Assembly: GCA_963645945.1 (NCBI GenBank)
Contig: CAVIUA010000024.1
Coordinates: 23,534 to 87,533, forward strand
Direction: 5' to 3'
Length of the DNA stretch: 64,000 bases
From: CAG-877 sp963645945
GTDB lineage: Bacteria > Bacillota_I > Bacilli_A > RF39 > UBA660
Shown here: piece by piece, positions 16,166 through 25,077 of the stretch
Position numbering within the stretch: the stretch's first letter is position 1
Layout of the letters: each line of letters begins with the position of its first letter
Made by a program: the position numbers and the translations under genes
The notes under the pieces: generated by a model
Seen by the model: the letters and a program-made list of their open reading frames with translations, nothing else
Databases searched by the model: none
Told to the model about the DNA's origin: nothing

Positions 16166-18109
16166 ATGACATATGAATTTGAATTACCGTTAGTATCATT
16201 TGTATTTGTATTAATACTTGCAATTGTATATTTTTCAAAGAAAAAAATAAATTTACTTGAAAACAGAATGTATGAAAAAATAATTGCATGTTCTTTACTT
16301 GAAATATCGATAAATACTGGGATACATTTCATTTGTGCATTTAATTCATTTGCTGATATACAAAGAAACTATTATATTCTTTTTGACATGTTGAATAAAA
16401 TATTGTCAACAGCATTTGTTATGGTTTTTATGTCTTTGTTGTGCTACATATTAATTATAACTTATGAAAAAATACGTAATAATCCAAAAAAATTAATAAT
16501 AATTTCGTCAACTATTGAAATACTTTTCTTTATTAGTACATTCTTTACACATATCACTTTGGTAAATGCCAACAGTGCTATAAACGTCACTGGATCAACA
16601 ATTATTGTAGGATACATTATGGTTGCAATTTTGCTTTTATCCTCTTTGATTGTTACATTAATAAACATTAGGAAGGTAGATAAGCGACACATTGCAATTT
16701 TTGGAATAATAGTTGTATTAGGAATTATTTTTGTTTTAACTTTACTATTCCCTGGAATGATCATTTACGATTTGGCTCCTGCACTATTATGCTATATAAT
16801 GTACTTTACCATTGAAAATCCAGATGTAAAAATGATCACTGAGTTAAACATAGCTAAAGAACAAGCCGAAAGAGCTAATGATGCTAAAAGTGAATTCTTG
16901 TCTAGCATGTCACATGAAATTAGAACACCATTAAACGCTATTGTAGGTCTATCAGAAGACATGGCTGAAAGAAATAATGTACCAGCTGAAATGAAAGAAG
17001 ACTTAGAAGATGTAATTGCGGCCTCTCGTACCTTACTAGAAATAGTTGGTAATATCATGGACATCAATAAAATAGAAAGTGACAAATTAGAAATAATTGA
17101 AACATCATACAACTATCGTAAAGAAGCTAATATGTTAGCTAAAGTAAATGCAACTCGTATAGGGGACAAACAAATAGAACTAAAAACTAATATAGCAGAA
17201 GATATTCCATACCAGTTACTCGGTGATAGAGTTCATATTAAACAAGTTATCAATAATTTATTATCAAACGCTATTAAATATACAGAAGCAGGTACGATAG
17301 AATTTACCACAAAATGTATTAATAAAGATAAAAATTGTCTCTTAATAATAAGTGTAAAAGATACCGGTCGTGGAATAAAGGCTGAAGACATCAATAAATT
17401 ATTTACTAAGTTTGAACGACTAGACATTGAAAAAAGTTCTACCGCAGAAGGTACTGGACTAGGTCTAGCAATTACCAAAAAATTAGTAGAAATGATGAAT
17501 GGTAAAATAAACGTTCAAAGTAGTTATGGTAAAGGTTCACTATTTATAGTCCAAATACCTCAAAAGATAGATTTAGAAACCAAACCATTAACAGATACTC
17601 AAATAATTAATAGTGCTGAAATCATGCAAAGAATAAACATTTCTGATTACAGTAATAGAAGAATTCTAATCGTTGATGACAACAAATTAAATATAAAAGT
17701 AGCTAAACGTGCTCTAGAATCTTTTAATTTTCAAATTGATGAATGTGAAAATGGTCAAGAATGTTTAAATAAAATTGTTTTAGGACAAGAATATGATGTA
17801 ATATTAATGGATATTATGATGCCAATAATGTCTGGAGAAAGAGCACTACGTGAACTAAAGAAAAATCCTAATTTTAATACCCCAGTCATTGCTTTAACTG
17901 CTGATGCTATTTCTGGTAGTGAGAAAAAATATCTTGAAGAAGGATTTGTTGACTACATAGCTAAACCATTTAGTAAAGATCAGATTAAAGTAAAGTTAGA
18001 TCGTATTCTAGCAAATACTCCAAAGAAAGAAGAAAAAGTACCAGAATATAATCCAGATGTAGATCGTTTTGCTAATGCAGAAGCTATCGTTATAGGTGAA
18101 GAAAAATAA
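16166..18109 (+). CDS. Hybrid sensor histidine kinase with receiver domain
   Basis: A 647-aa membrane kinase. Residues 1-215 hold about seven hydrophobic segments forming an unknown sensor; a hinge YFTIENPD is shared with the two kinases at 55-59 kb. The catalytic core is intact: H-box SHEIRTPLN (His250), N-box NLLSNAIKYT, G1 DTGRGI, G2 GTGLGLAI. A receiver follows at ~499-615 with Asp549 (LMDIMMP), Thr578 and Lys600 (AKPF). A 30-residue tail is of unknown role. No DNA-binding response regulator is nearby, so the receiver may pass phosphate on through another carrier or gate the kinase itself. An AAGGTAGGTG site precedes the ATG. Confidence 0.93.
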   Translation: MTYEFELPLVSFVFVLILAIVYFSKKKINLLENRMYEKIIACSLLEISINTGIHFICAFNSFADIQRNYYILFDMLNKILSTAFVMVFMSLLCYILIITYEKIRNNPKKLIIISSTIEILFFISTFFTHITLVNANSAINVTGSTIIVGYIMVAILLLSSLIVTLINIRKVDKRHIAIFGIIVVLGIIFVLTLLFPGMIIYDLAPALLCYIMYFTIENPDVKMITELNIAKEQAERANDAKSEFLSSMSHEIRTPLNAIVGLSEDMAERNNVPAEMKEDLEDVIAASRTLLEIVGNIMDINKIESDKLEIIETSYNYRKEANMLAKVNATRIGDKQIELKTNIAEDIPYQLLGDRVHIKQVINNLLSNAIKYTEAGTIEFTTKCINKDKNCLLIISVKDTGRGIKAEDINKLFTKFERLDIEKSSTAEGTGLGLAITKKLVEMMNGKINVQSSYGKGSLFIVQIPQKIDLETKPLTDTQIINSAEIMQRINISDYSNRRILIVDDNKLNIKVAKRALESFNFQIDECENGQECLNKIVLGQEYDVILMDIMMPIMSGERALRELKKNPNFNTPVIALTADAISGSEKKYLEEGFVDYIAKPFSKDQIKVKLDRILANTPKKEEKVPEYNPDVDRFANAEAIVIGEEK

Positions 18110-18115
18110 TTACAG

Positions 18116-18139
18116 GAATGATTTTATATCATTCTTTTT
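18116..18139 (+). terminator. Intrinsic terminator after the hybrid kinase
   Basis: GAATGAT (18116-18122) pairs with ATCATTC (18128-18134), 5-nt loop, T run to 18139. A TATAAT at 18163-18168 downstream is a likely -10 for the next gene; the -35 is poor. Confidence 0.8.
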
Positions 18140-18187
18140 CTATACATAAATATTTTATATGGTATAATTAGATTATAGGAGGAAAAT

Positions 18188-19561
18188 ATGAATATAAAAG
18201 AAAATATAAATGAAAATATATTTAGAGGATATGATATTAGAGGAATTTATCCTGCTGAATTAGATGAAGATACAGTATATACTATCGGATTAGGTTTTGG
18301 TAGTTATATTCAAACAATAGGTAAAACTACTTGTGTCATTGGTCATGATAATCGTTTATCAGGAGAAAGTTTATATAATGCTTTAATTAAAGGTATAACA
18401 GAAACTGGTGTTAATATAATTTCTCTAGGTTTATGTACAACACCAATGTATTACTATGCTTGTATAAAATTAGGAATACCATCAGGTGTTATGGTAACAG
18501 CTTCACATAATCCTAAAGATGATAATGGCTTAAAGTTTGCTTTTGATGAGTCTGGAAACTGTAAAGGACAAGAAATTCAAGACTTCTTAGCTTATATAAA
18601 AGCGGGAAATTTTAAAAAAGGAACAGGTACTGTAACTGATTATAGTATCCGTGATGAATATTTAGAACTATTCAAAAATAATCTAAAGTTTGGCAATAGA
18701 AAATTAAAAGTTGTAATTGATCCAGGTAATGGAACAACAAGTATTATCGCAAAAGAATTATATGAAATGTTCCCAATCGAATTACATGTAATCAATGGTG
18801 AAAGTGATGGCAGATTCCCAAATCATCATCCAGATCCTTGTGTTGAAGATAATCTTACTCAACTAAAAGAAAAAGTAAAAGAACTTGGAGCTGATGTTGG
18901 ATTAGGTTTTGATGGTGATGGTGATAGACTAGGTGTAGTATCAGAAAAGTCAACCTTTATACCAACTGATCAATACATGATAATAATAGTTAGAGATATT
19001 ATAAATAAAGTAGCTAAAAAAGAATTCTTATATGATGTAAAATGTTCTAAGTCACTTAGTGATGAAATAGAACGACTAGGCGGAAAAGGGTTATGTTATC
19101 GTACTGGAAACTCATATACAAAAGCTAAGGTAAGAGATGAAGATTTACCATTTGGTGGAGAGTTATCTGGACATGTTTACTTTAGAGACCGTTGGCCAGG
19201 ATTTGATTCAGGACTATATGCTGGACTTCGTCTATTAGAAATATTGTCTCATACCGATAAAACAGTAACAGAATTACTTTCTGGAATTAATAACTACTAT
19301 TCAACAGAAGAATTAAAGTTCAAAAGTTCTGATGACAAAAAATTTGCCATTATTGATAAAGTAGCAGAATATGCCAAAAGTAAAGATTATAAGTTTTTAG
19401 ATATTGATGGTGTAAAAGTTTTATTTGATGATGGTTGGGCACTAGTTAGAGCTTCTAACACTGGTCCTAATATAACTGCTAGATTTGAAGCTAAAACTGA
19501 AGAAAGACTAGAAGAACTACAAAAAGAATTCATTGGTCTAATAGAAGAATATAATAAATAA
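18188..19561 (+). CDS. Phosphomannomutase/phosphoglucomutase
   Basis: An alpha-D-phosphohexomutase of 457 aa interconverting hexose 1- and 6-phosphates for sugar-nucleotide supply. Visible are the catalytic phosphoserine loop VTASHNPKDDNGLKF (Ser near residue 105), the metal loop GFDGDGDRLG (near 240-250), the sugar-binding loop FGGELSGHVYFRD (near 325-337) and the phosphate-binding RASNTGP block at the C terminus. Its GELSGH loop and Asp-rich metal site are complete, so it should be active. It could feed the glycosyltransferases of the 26-35 kb island, which is inference. Confidence 0.92.
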   Translation: MNIKENINENIFRGYDIRGIYPAELDEDTVYTIGLGFGSYIQTIGKTTCVIGHDNRLSGESLYNALIKGITETGVNIISLGLCTTPMYYYACIKLGIPSGVMVTASHNPKDDNGLKFAFDESGNCKGQEIQDFLAYIKAGNFKKGTGTVTDYSIRDEYLELFKNNLKFGNRKLKVVIDPGNGTTSIIAKELYEMFPIELHVINGESDGRFPNHHPDPCVEDNLTQLKEKVKELGADVGLGFDGDGDRLGVVSEKSTFIPTDQYMIIIVRDIINKVAKKEFLYDVKCSKSLSDEIERLGGKGLCYRTGNSYTKAKVRDEDLPFGGELSGHVYFRDRWPGFDSGLYAGLRLLEILSHTDKTVTELLSGINNYYSTEELKFKSSDDKKFAIIDKVAEYAKSKDYKFLDIDGVKVLFDDGWALVRASNTGPNITARFEAKTEERLEELQKEFIGLIEEYNK

Positions 19562-19577
19562 AAAAGGAAAAGTCATT

Positions 19578-20078
19578 ATGAGAAGAGATGAAATTCTAAC
19601 TGTCTACTACCATTGTAATGAAGAGTATCCTCAAATAATATCTTCATTTAACCAAGTATCTTCAGAAAAAGATTATGAGTATCCAGCGCCAACACCAGTT
19701 GTTGTGACTTTTTGTCAAAAAGTATCTTACTTAGATGCTGAATTAAAAGAGCATATCGCAACAAAAACTATCAGATACTTTTTAGGAAAAGAAGAAGATG
19801 CGGAACGTGTTATTACTCATCCTGATATTTATAAAGTCCTTAATCCAATTGATTTTTATGAAAGTTGTTACGATGGTACAATGGTTACATATAAAACACC
19901 ATCAGGTAAAGTATATACAACACCTAAAAGTAATTTGGTTAAAGCCTTTGAAACAAAAGAAGAATTACAAGCTGGAGTAGATGAATTTATTACTAGATTC
20001 TTAAATTTAAAAGATACAAAAGAAAATGCCAGTACATCAAAAAGTTCAATAGACGCTCCAAAGGTATATACAAAATAA
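19578..20078 (+). CDS. Conserved protein of unknown function, copy 1 of a paralogous pair
   Basis: A 166-aa soluble protein that I cannot assign. It shares a clear plan with the gene at 20845: TVYYHCNEEYPQ near the N terminus, a PVVVTFCQKVSYLDAEL block, TKTIRYFLGKEEDAE, then TPSGKVYTTPKSNLVKAFETKEELQAGVDEFITRFLNLK (seen in pieces) and a tail ending PKVYTK. Conserved His-Cys next to Tyr-Tyr in both copies hints at a functional site. It lies 16 bases after the mutase and 23 bases before a CYTH gene, probably in one transcript. The AAAAGGAAAAG site precedes the ATG. Confidence 0.7.
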   Translation: MRRDEILTVYYHCNEEYPQIISSFNQVSSEKDYEYPAPTPVVVTFCQKVSYLDAELKEHIATKTIRYFLGKEEDAERVITHPDIYKVLNPIDFYESCYDGTMVTYKTPSGKVYTTPKSNLVKAFETKEELQAGVDEFITRFLNLKDTKENASTSKSSIDAPKVYTK

Positions 20079-20101
20079 TATAACAACAAAACGAGGTAAA
20101 A

Positions 20102-20742
20102 ATGAAAATAGAGATTAGATATTATTTTTCTAAAAATAGTAAAGACAAAATTCTAAACAAACTAAATACTTTTACTGAATTAAATTATCAAGGCACGTTT
20201 TATGAAAAAACAGATCAATATAATCATCCAATGAAAGAATACAATTTCTATAGTAAGGAAATAGATGGTAGATTTAGAGTGAGAAAAACATCTTCCTCTG
20301 AAATTTCTAAATGTATGATTACCTGGAAAAGAAGATTACCAAGTACAACAAAAGAACTAATTCATACTGAAGAAGAAGTAGAGGTAAGTATAGATCCAAG
20401 TGAATATGATAATCTAATACATTTACTACAAAATGTAATTCATCTAGATTTAGTAGAAAGTTATGAAAGATATCGAAGTGTATATTCAAATAAAGAAATA
20501 GAAATTGTAGTAGATGAATATCCATTTGGAATAGCTCTAGAAATAGAAGATAAAACTCATACAGACAAAGCCAAAGAAATTATTAATTACTGGCTGGAAA
20601 AACTGAATTTAAATATAAACGATGCTTATCAATTATCCTTTGGACTGATAAATATAGTGAAATATGTAAAGAACAGGGAAAAGAAGTTTATAACATCGTT
20701 ACTTTTGATAAAGACATGCCTAGTATTAAAACTGAATTTTAA
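20102..20742 (+). pseudogene. CYTH-domain protein with a frameshift near its end
   Basis: CYTH (triphosphate tunnel) proteins hydrolyse or cyclise triphosphates. The gene starts MKIEIRYYFSKNSKDK and shows tunnel-strand features: RFRVRK, CMITWKRRL, EEEVEV, LVESYERYRSVY, IEIVVDEYPFGIALEIE. After AYQLSF near 20640 the open frame drifts into non-homologous, Lys/Leu-rich sequence that runs through a terminator to 20809. In the +2 frame from TGG at 20641 the natural end appears instead (WTDKYSEICKEQGKEVYN... PSIKTEF, stop 20740-20742), directly abutting the terminator. One base appears lost, or two gained, near 20638-20641. The domain core before the break is complete and could still be active. Confidence 0.75.
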
Positions 20743-20763
20743 AGGGAAACATCTCCCTTTTTT
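20741..20763 (+). terminator. Intrinsic terminator after the CYTH gene
   Basis: AAAGGGA (20741-20747) pairs with TCCCTTT (20754-20760), 6-nt loop, T tail. It sits exactly behind the stop codon of the restored CYTH frame, which supports that frame as the original one. Confidence 0.85.
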
Positions 20764-20844
20764 CTTGCTAAAAACAAAAACTTATGGTATAAGAAATTTA
20801 TCGCCTTAACAAATGATATAATTATTAATAGGAGGAAAATTAAT

Positions 20845-21357
20845 ATGAAAGAAAAACCGAAGACACTAACAATTTATTATCACTGCCATGCTAGTTGCCC
20901 ACAACTAGTAACTTATTGTGATATAGTAGATTCATTAGAAGATTATAAATATCCTGCAAAAGAGACACCAGTTATAGTAAGTTTAAATCAAGAAATACCA
21001 TATTTGGATGCTGATTTAGAAGAAAAGACAACAATTAAAACAATTAGATATATAGTAGGTAAAGTTGAACCTGCTGATATGACACTTAACTTTAATTTTG
21101 ATTATGAAGCAGAGGAATTTTTAGAAACGTATCCAGAAAGTAAAGTAATAAATTATACTTCACCTAATGGAAAGATTTATATTATACCAAAAACTGACTG
21201 TACTAGAGCCTTTGATACAGAAGAAGACTTAAAAAAGGGTGTAGATACATTTGTTGCTAGATTCTTAGGCTTAAAAGAAAAAGAAAAAACAACTACGCAT
21301 AAAGAATCACCAAAAACTTATGTAAAAAGAACCAATTCCGTATGTCAAACCAAATAA
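20845..21357 (+). CDS. Conserved protein of unknown function, copy 2 of a paralogous pair
   Basis: A 170-aa paralog of the protein at 19578. Shared blocks are TIYYHCHASCPQ, ETPVIVSLNQEIPYLDADLEE, IKTIRYIVGKVEPAD, SPNGKIYIIPK, RAFDTEEDLKKGVDTFVARFLGLK and a tail ending PKTYVK. The segment between residues ~75 and 110 varies most. Here the N-terminal motif carries an extra Cys (HCHASC). It has a strong AGGAGGAAAA site and its own terminator, and a TATAAT-like -10 lies in the short gap upstream. No function recognised. Confidence 0.7.
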   Translation: MKEKPKTLTIYYHCHASCPQLVTYCDIVDSLEDYKYPAKETPVIVSLNQEIPYLDADLEEKTTIKTIRYIVGKVEPADMTLNFNFDYEAEEFLETYPESKVINYTSPNGKIYIIPKTDCTRAFDTEEDLKKGVDTFVARFLGLKEKEKTTTHKESPKTYVKRTNSVCQTK

Positions 21358-21362
21358 TTTTT

Positions 21363-21385
21363 AAGAGAAATATCTCTCTTTTTTT
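21363..21385 (+). terminator. Intrinsic terminator after the second paralog
   Basis: AAGAGA (21363-21368) pairs with TCTCTT (21375-21380) with a 6-nt loop and a long T run. Confidence 0.75.
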
Positions 21386-21386
21386 C

Positions 21387-21415
21387 TTGTCTTAAAAATT
21401 AACTTATGATATATT
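21387..21415 (+). promoter_or_regulatory. Promoter of the first helD gene
   Basis: TTGTCT at 21387-21392, 17-base spacer, TATATT at 21410-21415 with TGA just before it. Transcription would begin near 21422, giving a leader of about 108 nt. Confidence 0.65.
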
Positions 21416-21431
21416 GATAGAGACGTTTAGC

Positions 21432-21505
21432 AAGATACCATATTTATAACTAAAACTACATGTAATAAATGTAGTGTTTTGCATATGGTATTTTAGTTTT
21501 TAAAG
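21432..21505 (+). promoter_or_regulatory. Structured leader RNA with terminator-like hairpin upstream of helD
   Basis: ATACCATAT (21435-21443) pairs with ATATGGTAT (21483-21491), extendable by a G-U and two A-U pairs, enclosing an inner hairpin ACTACAT (21455-21461) / ATGTAGT (21469-21475). A T-rich tail follows to 21501. A competing pairing is possible between AACTAAAA (21449-21455 region) and TTTTAGTT in the tail. This has the shape of a transcription attenuator: outer stem plus T tract as terminator, with an alternative fold. It matches no riboswitch class I recognise. Confidence 0.5.
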
Positions 21506-21529
21506 AATAAATTAAGAAGGAGGTACTAA

Positions 21530-23560
21530 ATGGCAATTAGCGAGCAAGAGTTTAAAACGGAACAAAAAATTTTAAAAAAGGTCCAAAAATTACTAGGTGA
21601 TAGACTATCTTCATTAGGACAAGATGTATATGATGATGAGGAAAATCTAAAAGAATTCAAAAAGATGATGTGGGAAGATTCGACCAGTTTCGATGATGCC
21701 GAAATACAACAAGTAATGGCCGCAACCGCACACGAAGCTGAAAAAGCCCTACAAAAACAAGCGTATTTTAAAAAACTTTGTCAAATAAAAAATAAGCCAT
21801 ACTTTGCATCAATAGTATTTAAAGATGATGAAAATAAAATCCATAATATTTACATTTCTCTAACATACTTAAAAGATGATGACTTAAACAATATTTTATA
21901 CGACTGGCGTAGTCCAGTATGTAGCTTATTCTATGACTACGAAATAGGACCATGTAGTTACAAAGCACCAGGTGGCATATATGAAGGAGAACTAAAAAGA
22001 AAAAGACAATATAAAATAGAAAAAAATAAATTAGTAGGAGTGTTTGATAATTCTTTAAATATTGATGACGAAGTCTTACAAGAAGTACTCGCAACAGAGT
22101 CAAGTGATAAAATGAAAAACGTTGTTAATACTATCCAACAAGAACAAAATAGGGTAATCAGAAACTTAGAAGACAATAACCTAATAGTTCAAGGAATAGC
22201 TGGCTCAGGTAAAACAACCGTTGCTCTACATAGAATTGCCTTCTTACTATACCGCCTAAAAAACCTTAGCAGCAACAACATCTTAATCTTTTCACCAAAC
22301 AACGTTTTTACAGAATACATTTCAGATGTCTTACCATCCTTAGGAGAAGACAATACTCTTCAAACAACATTTAATGATTATTTATCATACTTTATAACCG
22401 AATATAAAAACGTTGAAACATTCTCTGACTTTGTATCAAGATATTATACTTACAGTGAAACAAATAAAGACCTAGTAAAATATAAACAAAGTGATGAAAT
22501 AATATCTGACTTAGATGCCTACTTAAAAGACTACATTTCCAAATGCAAATTTACCGGAGACATAATTGAAAATGAATTTAATGTTGTATTAAAAGAAGAA
22601 CTAAATGAAATGTTAACTTATAAATATAATCGTCTTCCATTGTTTGAAAGATTAGATGAAATGGCCAAAAAGTTATCTGCCAACTTTTACAAAGGTAGTA
22701 ATAAAAAAGCTAAAACTTTTGGTAGACTATTAAAAGAAAATTCTAACTTTGAAAAAGATTACAAGAAAATTTATGCAGACTTTTGGACTAGCCCTTTCTG
22801 CAAAGTATCCTTAACAGAACGAGAAATAAATGAATTCATAAAAAGAAACATCATTAACTACGAAGATGCCTTATTATTCTCCTATATAAAAGGTACTTTA
22901 CAAGGCTTCCCATATGAATGTAATATCAAACAAGTAGTTATAGATGAAGCCCAAGATTATAACCGTCTTCAATACATAATTATCAGTAAAATATTTAAAA
23001 AAGCTGACTTTACAATTCTTGGAGACATAAATCAAAATATTAATCCATATTATAGCTATAACTCATTAGAAGACCTAAGTCCAATTTTCTCTGGCGATAC
23101 AAAATACTTAGAATTATTAAAAACATATCGTTCTTCACCAGAGATAATTGAGTACACTAACAAAATTCTTAATTTAAATCATGTCAATGCTATTCGTAAA
23201 GACAATAATAAACCAGTAATCTTTAGAAAGAATATTACTAATCTAAAAGAAAGCTTACTAGCTGACATAAACACTTTGCAAAACGAATATAAAAGTACCG
23301 CTATAATTACCAAAGATTATAAAGAAGCAGAAGAACTATATGATAAATTAAAAGATAGTATTAGTATTTCCTTAGTAGATGCCAATACTAAAAAGTTCAA
23401 AAAAGACCTAATCGTTATACCAGCATATATTGCGAAAGGATTAGAGTTTGACAGTGTCATAATTTATAATGATCGTAATAATTCATATCGTAAAAACGAA
23501 AGAAATCTACTATATGTTGCTTGTACTAGATGTCAGCATGAATTATATATTTATAACTAA
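21530..23560 (+). CDS. helD: HelD-type RNA polymerase recycling ATPase / UvrD-like helicase
   Basis: A 676-aa superfamily 1 protein. HelD uses long prongs to enter RNA polymerase channels and release stalled complexes. The N terminus is a charged coiled coil (EQEFKTEQKILKKVQKLL), followed by the HelD-typical YDWRSPVCSLFYDYEIGP block (near residue 125), Walker A GIAGSGKTTVALHR (near 222), Walker B VVIDEAQDY (near 470), a GDINQNINPYY motif and a C-terminal AKGLEFDSVII / VACTR helicase end. A second HelD with the same plan lies at 27819 in the island. AAGGAGG precedes the ATG. Some HelD proteins protect against rifampicin-class drugs; no claim is made here. Confidence 0.88.
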   Translation: MAISEQEFKTEQKILKKVQKLLGDRLSSLGQDVYDDEENLKEFKKMMWEDSTSFDDAEIQQVMAATAHEAEKALQKQAYFKKLCQIKNKPYFASIVFKDDENKIHNIYISLTYLKDDDLNNILYDWRSPVCSLFYDYEIGPCSYKAPGGIYEGELKRKRQYKIEKNKLVGVFDNSLNIDDEVLQEVLATESSDKMKNVVNTIQQEQNRVIRNLEDNNLIVQGIAGSGKTTVALHRIAFLLYRLKNLSSNNILIFSPNNVFTEYISDVLPSLGEDNTLQTTFNDYLSYFITEYKNVETFSDFVSRYYTYSETNKDLVKYKQSDEIISDLDAYLKDYISKCKFTGDIIENEFNVVLKEELNEMLTYKYNRLPLFERLDEMAKKLSANFYKGSNKKAKTFGRLLKENSNFEKDYKKIYADFWTSPFCKVSLTEREINEFIKRNIINYEDALLFSYIKGTLQGFPYECNIKQVVIDEAQDYNRLQYIIISKIFKKADFTILGDINQNINPYYSYNSLEDLSPIFSGDTKYLELLKTYRSSPEIIEYTNKILNLNHVNAIRKDNNKPVIFRKNITNLKESLLADINTLQNEYKSTAIITKDYKEAEELYDKLKDSISISLVDANTKKFKKDLIVIPAYIAKGLEFDSVIIYNDRNNSYRKNERNLLYVACTRCQHELYIYN

Positions 23561-23579
23561 AGGCTCCTAAGCCTTTTTT
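23559..23579. terminator. Bidirectional terminator between helD and the flippase gene
   Basis: AAAGGCT (23559-23565) pairs with AGCCTTT (23570-23576), 4-nt loop, T run on the right. It overlaps the end of both convergent genes. Confidence 0.75.
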
Positions 23580-24862
23580 AAATGGAACCTTACTCGGCAC
23601 AAATCATATATTGTCACAACAATTACATTAATACTTATCGCCAATATAAGACCATAAATACCAATTTTTAAATATGAAAGAATAAACAATAAACTAGTCC
23701 TAACTATCATCCCAAGAGTAGTACCTATCATTGCGTCACGACTTTTACCCATTGCGTCTAATGCCGATGATAAAGGAGCTTGAATATATTGTAAAAGACA
23801 AACTGGTGCGATTATTCTCATATAACTAATTCCCTCACTAGTATGATAAATTAATCTTAAAAAGAAACCTGGTTTAATAACAAATAAAATAGTAGCGGGA
23901 ATGCCGATAACTAATGAAAAGAAAATAGCTAATCTTATTTTTTTTTGTACACTTTTAATCATTCCATTAGAATACTCCCTAGAAACAACTGGTAAAAGAG
24001 CTTGCGATATAGCCAGTGTAAAGAAAGATGGAAGCAGTACTATAGGCATTACATATCCTGATAGAATACCATATTCTCTTGTAATAAAACTATTATCATA
24101 TCCAACACTTAATAATACTAAAGTAAGAATAATCGGCTCTAAAAAATATCCAAAACTACCAATTAATCTTCCCGTAGTATTAGGTATTCCAATAGATAAA
24201 CATTCCAAAATATAACTTTTATCAGGCTTCAAATCATTCCTTTTAATAACAAGTTTCTTTGGTAAAAACAAAAACAATATAATAATAGATGCTGCCTCAC
24301 TAATAATATTAGAAAGAATGATATAACAAATAGCGTACTTTAATCCTTTATCTATAACAAAAGGAATACCAATAATCATTAACAAAAGTCTAACAACATC
24401 TTCAACTAAGTTCGAAATAACATGTGGACCCATGCGTTCTTTTCCAAAAAAATAACTTCTACAAATACTAGATATACTTGTAAAAGGTATAACTAAACTA
24501 ATAGCCATAATACCATAATAGGTATCCTTATTATGTAATAAATTATTAGAAAGAACTGGTGCTAGTAAAATAATTAATATTATTAAAAAGACATTTACCA
24601 GAAAAATTACTGGCACAACCGAAAAAAAGAGTCTCATATTATTACGTTTTTCCTCAGCTATAAGTTTCGCAACCGCAACAGGCATTCCTAATTGACTTAT
24701 TCCAATGAAAAGAGAGAAGGTTGGTAGTATTAACATATAAAGACCTAATCCTTCAGTACCAATGAGTCTACTCATAATAATTTTAATAATCATACCTAGT
24801 ATTTTTGTTAAGAATCCACCAAGTAAAAGAATGATAGTTGATTTAATAAATTTTTCTTTCAT
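23567..24862 (-). CDS. SpoVB/MATE-like lipid or polysaccharide flippase
   Basis: A 431-aa polytopic protein of the MOP exporter superfamily, most like SpoVB-type wall or polysaccharide exporters: the opening IILLLGGFLTKILGMIIKI, MSRLIGTEGLGLYMLILPTF and the GMPVAVAKLIAEE block are typical. About 12 hydrophobic segments are seen. It is shorter than B. subtilis SpoVB (~518 aa), mainly at the C terminus. It probably moves a lipid-linked precursor across the membrane. No Shine-Dalgarno is visible before its ATG; a TATAAA some 25-30 bases upstream on the minus strand would give a very short leader. Confidence 0.8.
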   Translation of the reverse strand: MKEKFIKSTIILLLGGFLTKILGMIIKIIMSRLIGTEGLGLYMLILPTFSLFIGISQLGMPVAVAKLIAEEKRNNMRLFFSVVPVIFLVNVFLIILIILLAPVLSNNLLHNKDTYYGIMAISLVIPFTSISSICRSYFFGKERMGPHVISNLVEDVVRLLLMIIGIPFVIDKGLKYAICYIILSNIISEAASIIILFLFLPKKLVIKRNDLKPDKSYILECLSIGIPNTTGRLIGSFGYFLEPIILTLVLLSVGYDNSFITREYGILSGYVMPIVLLPSFFTLAISQALLPVVSREYSNGMIKSVQKKIRLAIFFSLVIGIPATILFVIKPGFFLRLIYHTSEGISYMRIIAPVCLLQYIQAPLSSALDAMGKSRDAMIGTTLGMIVRTSLLFILSYLKIGIYGLILAISINVIVVTIYDLCRVRFHLKKA

Positions 24863-24948
24863 AGTAAGTTATATGAAAAAAATAAATTTATAATGCTTTC
24901 ATCACTAAAAATATGTTAAAATAAATATAGAAGAATAAATATGGAAAA

Positions 24949-25014
24949 CGTAAAAAAGATGTAAATCGAACAAATGTAAAAAGTTGTAAAAGGCTTTGTA
25001 AAATTTTTTACAAA
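24949..25014. repeat. Cluster of TGTAAA hexamers in the only divergent intergenic region
   Basis: TGTAAA occurs at 24960, 24975, 24985 and 24997, with CGTAAA at 24949 and the inverse TTTACA at 25007. The last pair forms a perfect palindrome TTTGTAAA-ATTT-TTTACAAA (24995-25014). The region lies between the divergent flippase (starts 24862) and the acidic membrane protein (starts 25078). In AT-rich DNA such hexamers arise by chance, but the density is suggestive of a multi-site operator. Confidence 0.4.
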
Positions 25015-25077
25015 TAATTAAAGATATCTTTTCATTGAATATGACATGTGATATTCTTATTTTAAGAGGTGGACGTA

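Noticed and set aside
20743..20809. Extension of the CYTH reading frame past the terminator
   Set aside because: The Lys/Leu-rich tail is frame drift after a shift near 20640; the other frame ends naturally at 20742 against a terminator.
21432..21505. T-box or known riboswitch in the helD leader
   Set aside because: It lacks the T-box antiterminator core and any recognised ligand-binding core, and the downstream gene is not a typical riboswitch target.
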